DNA of 17,818 bases from an uncultured Alphaproteobacteria bacterium (GTDB taxonomy: Bacteria; Pseudomonadota; Alphaproteobacteria; CAAHEQ01; UBA3637), in NCBI GenBank assembly GCA_934203105.1, contig CAKPYQ010000020.1, positions 1-17,818 of the forward strand, written 5' to 3'. Of the stretch, positions 14,181 through 17,818 are shown one piece after another (positions within the stretch are counted from its first letter, which is position 1; each line of letters begins with the position of its first letter). The notes under the pieces were generated by a model. That model saw only the letters and a program-made list of their open reading frames with translations. It did not search any database and had not been told where the DNA came from. The translations under genes were made by a program, and so were the position numbers.

Positions 14181-14414
14181 ATGAGTGATATTGCTGAACG
14201 CGTAAAAAAGATTGTCGTTGAACATTTAGGTGTTGATGAATCCAAAGTTGTCGACGACGCAAGTTTCATTGATGATCTGGGCGCAGACAGCCTCGATACA
14301 GTCGAGCTTGTCATGGCTTTTGAAGAAGAATTCGGTTGTTCTATTCCCGACAACGCTGCGGAAAAAATTCGCACGGTGAAGGACGCAATCGACTTTATCG
14401 AAAAGGCTGTTTAA
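14181..14414 (+). CDS. acpP: Acyl carrier protein
   Basis: AcpP carries growing acyl chains on a 4'-phosphopantetheine arm. The 77-residue acidic protein has the invariant attachment motif GADSLD with modifiable S37, followed by TVELVMAFEEEFG and the C-terminal RTVKDAIDFIEKA helix. Length and charge are normal. GAGG about ten bases before the ATG is the ribosome binding site. It has its own promoter and a 75-base leader, and is separated from fabF by a 110-base structured gap, an arrangement that permits much higher expression than its neighbours. Confidence 0.98.
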   Translation: MSDIAERVKKIVVEHLGVDESKVVDDASFIDDLGADSLDTVELVMAFEEEFGCSIPDNAAEKIRTVKDAIDFIEKAV

Positions 14415-14432
14415 GTCATTGTCTAATTACCT

Positions 14433-14479
14433 CAAGCGCTTCTTCATTCGGATAATTTTTCGGGTGATGACAGCGCTTG
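14433..14479 (+). other. Long hairpin in the acpP-fabF gap
   Basis: CAAGCGCT (14433-14440) pairs perfectly with AGCGCTTG (14472-14479). Inside, TCATTCG can pair with CGGGTGA using two G-U pairs, giving a long two-part stem with an AT-rich loop. No T tract follows directly, so complete termination is unlikely; it may act as a partial terminator, an RNA-processing site or an mRNA stabiliser that keeps acpP above fabF. Confidence 0.55.
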
Positions 14480-14524
14480 CGGTGTATCTGAAAGGTTTTA
14501 TTTTTCATTTTAAAAGGATTAAGA

Positions 14525-15778
14525 ATGCGCAGAGTTGTTGTAACCGGCATGGGTGTAGTTTCTCCATTGGGTGTTGATTTAAAGGAAAACTTTGAAAAAG
14601 TGACGGCCGGACGTTCCGTCGTCAGCAAAATCGAATCGTTCGATGTGACTGAATACGCCTCGCAAATTGCGGCGCAAGTTCCTTTTGGAGATGAAGCCGG
14701 TCAATTTAATCCGGACTTATGGATTACGCCCAAAGAGCAACGCCATATGGATAAGTTTGTGATTTACGGTATTGCTGCCGGATTGCAAGCGTTGGCTGAT
14801 TCGGGCTTTACAGCCGAGTCGGAAGATGAAAAAAATCGTTCAGGTGTTTTGGTGGGCAGCGGTATCGGTGGAATCGGAACGATTTACACCACGGCGCACA
14901 CGATTCGCGATGCAGGCCCACGCAGAGTTTCTCCATTCTTTATTCCGTCGTCTTTGGCGAATATGATTTCGGGGCATTTATCTATGCGTTCGGGCTTTCA
15001 AGGGCCGAACAGCTGTGTCGTGACGGCTTGCGCAACCGGTACGCATGCGATCGGGGACGCCGTGCGTTTAATCCGCTGTGATGAAGCAGATGTGATGTTG
15101 GCCGGCGGTGCCGAATCGGCTGTTTCTCCGATGACTTTATCCGGCTTTGGTCAGGCGCGTGCTTTATCGACGCATTATAATGATAAGCCGCAAGAGGCAT
15201 CTCGTCCTTGGGATAAAGGGCGCGACGGATTCGTTGTGGGTGAAGGTGCGGCTGTTTTGGTGTTGGAAGAGTATGAACACGCCAAAAAACGGGGCGCAAA
15301 GATTTACGGTGAAATTATCGGTTATGGTATGAGCTCGGACGCTTATCACATCACAATGCCGGGTAATAACGGCGGCTTGCGGGCAATGCGTTTGGCGTTA
15401 AAGCAAGCCGGTTTAAACGCGGCCGATATCGGTTACATAAACGCGCACGGCACATCGACGCCGGCGGGCGACATGGTGGAATTATCGGCGATTAAAGAAT
15501 TGTACGGCGCGGATATTGATAAAGTTTCCGTTTCCTCCACCAAATCAACGATCGGGCATTTGTTGGGGGCTGCCGGTGCGATTGAAGCGGTTTATTGTTT
15601 ACAAGCTTTAAACGCGGGTATTTTGCCGCCGACGGTTAATTTGAACGATCCGGACGACGGGTGTGAAGGCGTGGATTTGGTGCCTAATAAAGCAAAAGAA
15701 AAGCAAATCAAATACGCTCTGTCCAATTCATTTGGTTTCGGTGGTACGAACGGCAGCTTGATTTTCGCCAAAGTATAG
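14525..15778 (+). CDS. fabF: 3-oxoacyl-ACP synthase II
   Basis: FabF condenses acyl-ACP with malonyl-ACP in fatty-acid elongation. The 417-residue thiolase-fold enzyme has the complete Cys-His-His active site: C169 in VVTACATGTHA, H308 in NAHGTSTPAGD, K340 in SSTKSTIGH, and H345 in the same block, plus the terminal NSFGFGGTN loop. AAAAGGA stands before the ATG. It is the last gene of the fab block, and only weak hairpins follow its stop. FabB is the alternative name, but length and motif context fit FabF. Confidence 0.97.
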   Translation: MRRVVVTGMGVVSPLGVDLKENFEKVTAGRSVVSKIESFDVTEYASQIAAQVPFGDEAGQFNPDLWITPKEQRHMDKFVIYGIAAGLQALADSGFTAESEDEKNRSGVLVGSGIGGIGTIYTTAHTIRDAGPRRVSPFFIPSSLANMISGHLSMRSGFQGPNSCVVTACATGTHAIGDAVRLIRCDEADVMLAGGAESAVSPMTLSGFGQARALSTHYNDKPQEASRPWDKGRDGFVVGEGAAVLVLEEYEHAKKRGAKIYGEIIGYGMSSDAYHITMPGNNGGLRAMRLALKQAGLNAADIGYINAHGTSTPAGDMVELSAIKELYGADIDKVSVSSTKSTIGHLLGAAGAIEAVYCLQALNAGILPPTVNLNDPDDGCEGVDLVPNKAKEKQIKYALSNSFGFGGTNGSLIFAKV

Positions 15779-15837
15779 CCCAAATATAAAGGTTTTATCG
15801 GCTTTGTCCGGCGTTTGGAATTTTTATAAAAAACAAG

Positions 15838-15866
15838 TTGCTATTCGCAAAAAATCGGTGTAAACT
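15838..15866 (+). promoter_or_regulatory. Promoter of the IalB-family gene and rlmN
   Basis: TTGCTA (15838-15843) and TAAACT (15861-15866) with a 17-base spacer; the expected start is near 15873. A second -10-like TATACT at 15872-15877 lacks a good -35. A strong AAAGGAG ribosome binding site follows. Confidence 0.55.
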
Positions 15867-15896
15867 GACCTTATACTAAAAACAAAGGAGATTTAA

Positions 15897-16406
15897 ATGA
15901 AAAAAATAGCTTTATTCGTTTTGTGTTTGATGGGGATTACTTGCGTTGCGAACGCGGCGGATCGTCAATTGTTGGGCACGTTTGGTGATTGGACTGCGTA
16001 TAAAATGAAGGAAAACGGTGCTTCTTTGTGCTATATGGCATCGACCCCGCAAAAATCCGAAGGCAAATATAAACGCCGCGGTGAAATCTTTTTAATTATC
16101 GCTCACCGTCCGAAAGCAAAGTCTTTTAATGTGGTCAGCTTGACGGCCGGATATAACTATAAAAAAGACTCGATTGCACAAATTCAAATCGATAGCAAGC
16201 CGGCTGTAAAATTATTTACGCACGAAGATACGGCTTGGGCCAGCAGTGCTGACGACGATGCAAAATTGTATCGTTTGATGAAAGCGGGTAATAAAGCCGT
16301 TATTATCGGTAAATCTTCTTTGGGAAACACAACGACGGATACGTTTTCTTTAAAGGGCTTTACGAAAGCCGCTAATGCGATCGATAAGGCTTGCGGTAAA
16401 AAATAA
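15897..16406 (+). CDS. Exported IalB-family (invasion-associated locus B-like) protein
   Basis: The 169-residue product has a signal peptide (MKK, hydrophobic core, cut after ANA at about residue 20), so it is periplasmic or surface-exposed. The mature part follows the alphaproteobacterial IalB-like pattern: GTFGDWTAY near the N-terminus, a Cys in SLCYM, KYKRRGEIFLIIAHRP, a TAGYNY strand, a central AW segment, and the C-terminal SLKGFTKA and a final Cys in KACGKK. Two conserved Cys probably form a disulfide. The name comes from Bartonella IalB; the biochemical function is not settled and an invasion role should not be assumed. AAAGGAG gives a strong start. Its TAA abuts the rlmN ATG with no spacer. 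Confidence 0.8.
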   Translation: MKKIALFVLCLMGITCVANAADRQLLGTFGDWTAYKMKENGASLCYMASTPQKSEGKYKRRGEIFLIIAHRPKAKSFNVVSLTAGYNYKKDSIAQIQIDSKPAVKLFTHEDTAWASSADDDAKLYRLMKAGNKAVIIGKSSLGNTTTDTFSLKGFTKAANAIDKACGKK

Positions 16407-17483
16407 ATGCAAGATTTAGTCGGTTTATCTCGCGAACAATTAACTATGATTTTGTCCGAAATGGGTGAAAAGCCCTTTCGGACAAAACAATTATGGCAAT
16501 GGATTTATAACAAAGGTGAGCGCAATTTTTCAAAAATGTCGTCTTTGTCCAAAGCTTTGCAGGAAAAAATGGCGCAAAACTTTATTGTGTCGCGTCCCGA
16601 AGTTGTTACTGAACGCAATTCAACGGACGGCACGCGCAAATGGTTGTTCCGATTCGCCGACGGCAAAGAAATTGAAACGGTATATATTCCGGAAGAAGAT
16701 CGCGGCGCCGTTTGTTTATCAACCCAAGTCGGTTGCTTAATGGGGTGTCGTTTTTGTCACACAGGCACTCAAAAAATGCAACGCAATTTGACGGCGGGCG
16801 AAATTGTCGGGCAGTTTATGGCGGCACGGGACAGCTATGGCGAATGGCCGTCTCCAACGAATGAAACGCGCTTTTTATCAAATGTCGTTGTGATGGGAAT
16901 GGGCGAACCGTTGATGAACTATGACAATTTAGTTCAAGCAATGCGCATTTTAATGGACGGTGAAGGCATTGCTTTGTCCAAGCGCCGAATCACTGTATCT
17001 ACGTCGGGAATAGCCGATAAAATCCCGTCTTTGGCCGATGATTTGGGTGTTAAGTTGGCGGTCAGCTTACATGCTCCAAACAACGAAATTCGCAATAAAA
17101 TTATGCCGATCAATAAAAAATATCCTCTGGAAGTGTTAATTAAAGCATGTAAAGAGTATCAAGCGCGCTTGCAACATCGGCAATATATCACGATGGAATA
17201 CGTTTTGTTAAAAGACGTCAACGATTCGATTGATAACGCAAAAGAGCTAATCGAATTGGTAAAGGGGTTGGAAGTAAAGTTTAATTTAATTCCGTTTAAC
17301 CCTTGGGTTGGCGCGCCGTTTGAACCATCGTCGAATAATCAAATACATCGATTCGCAAAGGTATTGGAAGACGCGTATTTGGCGGCACCTATTCGCGTAT
17401 CGCGCGGTCAAGATATTATGGCGGCTTGTGGTCAATTGAAGTCTGCCGTACATAATGCAGAAAAAAATAATAAAAAAGTTTAA
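16407..17483 (+). CDS. rlmN: Dual-specificity 23S rRNA A2503/tRNA A37 C2-methyltransferase
   Basis: RlmN is a radical-SAM enzyme that methylates C2 of A2503 in 23S rRNA and of A37 in some tRNAs, through a methylated-Cys intermediate. The 358-residue protein has an N-terminal accessory helical domain (PFRTKQLWQWIY), the cluster motif CLMGCRFCHTG (C110, C114, C117), GMGEPLMNYD, VSTSGI, SLHAPN, and the C-terminal catalytic C341 in AACGQL. Cfr is a related resistance enzyme, but the overall pattern and housekeeping context favour RlmN. Its ATG follows the stop of the IalB-family gene directly with no separate strong ribosome binding site, so translation is probably coupled. Confidence 0.96.
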   Translation: MQDLVGLSREQLTMILSEMGEKPFRTKQLWQWIYNKGERNFSKMSSLSKALQEKMAQNFIVSRPEVVTERNSTDGTRKWLFRFADGKEIETVYIPEEDRGAVCLSTQVGCLMGCRFCHTGTQKMQRNLTAGEIVGQFMAARDSYGEWPSPTNETRFLSNVVVMGMGEPLMNYDNLVQAMRILMDGEGIALSKRRITVSTSGIADKIPSLADDLGVKLAVSLHAPNNEIRNKIMPINKKYPLEVLIKACKEYQARLQHRQYITMEYVLLKDVNDSIDNAKELIELVKGLEVKFNLIPFNPWVGAPFEPSSNNQIHRFAKVLEDAYLAAPIRVSRGQDIMAACGQLKSAVHNAEKNNKKV

Positions 17484-17515
17484 ATTTTTACACTTTATTA
17501 AGAATTATTCTTTTA

Positions 17516-17531
17516 TTCTTGTATTCAAGAA
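17516..17531 (+). other. Hairpin after rlmN
   Basis: TTCTTG-TATT-CAAGAA forms a six-pair stem about 30 bases past the rlmN stop. An alternative pairing of AAGAAT (from about 17500) with ATTCTT overlaps it. No T tract follows, so termination is uncertain. Confidence 0.3.
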
Positions 17532-17564
17532 GATGAGGGGCTGAAAAAAAGGCAACAAATTTTC

Positions 17565-17591
17565 TTGCATTTTAAAATGCTTTATGATAAC
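17565..17591 (+). promoter_or_regulatory. Candidate promoter of the pilin-like gene
   Basis: TTGCAT (17565-17570) with a degenerate -10 in TATGATAAC (17583-17591). The spacing is not ideal for any single choice of -10. AAGGA lies nine bases before the ATG at 17639. Confidence 0.3.
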
Positions 17592-17638
17592 GTTTAAATT
17601 GGTTGATTAACCTATAACTATAAAAAAGGAATAAAAAA

Positions 17639-17818
17639 ATGAAAAATGAATATGGTCGTTCAATGATTGAAATGTTGGGTGTTTTGGCGATTATCGGTGT
17701 TTTGTCCATCGGTGGTTTAGCTGGTTATACAATGGCGATGAACCGTCATCGTGCCAACACAGTTTTGGATTACGCTACAAAATGCGGCGTGATTGCTCAA
17801 ACACAAGGCGATGGTTCT
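17639..17818 (+). CDS. Type IV pilin/pseudopilin-like protein (5' part only)
   Basis: Sixty codons are visible before the window ends. The N-terminus is a short leader MKNEYG followed by RSMIEMLGVLAIIGVLSIGG. This is the prepilin layout: cleavage expected after the Gly, Glu at mature position 5, and a hydrophobic helix serving as membrane anchor and assembly core. The first mature residue is Arg rather than the usual Phe or Met. After the helix the protein turns polar (NRHRANTVLDYATKCG) with one Cys. From memory, similar GRSMIEMLGVLAI starts are common in uncultured gut alphaproteobacteria. It may be a pilin, a minor pilin or a type II secretion pseudopilin; the missing C-terminal half would decide. 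Confidence 0.75.
   Translation, partial: MKNEYGRSMIEMLGVLAIIGVLSIGGLAGYTMAMNRHRANTVLDYATKCGVIAQTQGDGS

Noticed and set aside
15779..15837. Terminator after fabF
   Set aside because: Only a short CGG/CCG pairing and a loose CCAAA/TTTGG pairing are visible, without a proper T tract.

Overview
The window reads as a stretch of an alphaproteobacterial chromosome, probably from an AT-rich, host-associated lineage such as the uncultured gut alphaproteobacteria. Supporting signs are an IalB-family protein directly ahead of rlmN, an FtsY without an acidic A domain, an SRP RNA gene directly ahead of dnaX, AnmK/Xth/DnaX sequences of alphaproteobacterial flavour, and a pilin-like protein with a G|RSMIE leader. 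The lineage is inference from protein character, not from a marker-gene comparison. Positions 1-11 are a poly-G run that looks like a contig end or sequencing artefact.

Layout. 1-1278 (minus): the 5' end of an unknown gene, then an AnmK-like kinase with a degraded phosphate-binding motif. 1361-7755 (plus): a tightly packed operon of mtaB (tRNA methylthiotransferase), ftsY (SRP receptor), a 930-residue membrane protein (nucleotide-transporter-like half plus HEAT-repeat half), a stand-alone cyclic-nucleotide-binding-like domain, and a membrane-anchored parvulin; it ends at a clear terminator. 7832-8608 (minus): xthA. 8643-9281 (plus): a secreted protein with an HEXXH motif. 9347-11257 (minus): the SRP 4.5S RNA followed at once by dnaX. 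11395-11754 (plus): a small protein resembling a serine-less acyl carrier protein, with its own consensus promoter. 11875-12210 (minus): a small lipoprotein. 12364-15778 (plus): fabD-fabG-acpP-fabF, the core fatty-acid synthesis cluster. 15897-17483 (plus): an IalB-family secreted protein abutting rlmN. 17639-end (plus): the start of a type IV pilin-like gene, cut by the window edge.

How it fits together. Most genes are housekeeping: fatty-acid synthesis, co-translational membrane targeting (ftsY and its RNA partner both lie here), RNA modification (mtaB, rlmN), replication and repair (dnaX, xthA), cell-wall recycling, and envelope protein folding. The least ordinary parts are a nine-A slippery run in dnaX that meets a stop codon immediately in the -1 frame and would yield a short gamma form; the SRP RNA fused tail-to-SD with dnaX; the transporter-like/HEAT protein paired with a separate cNMP-like domain next to ftsY; and the AnmK homologue without its usual ATP-phosphate motif. 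I saw no tRNA, rRNA, insertion sequence, CRISPR array or phage genes.
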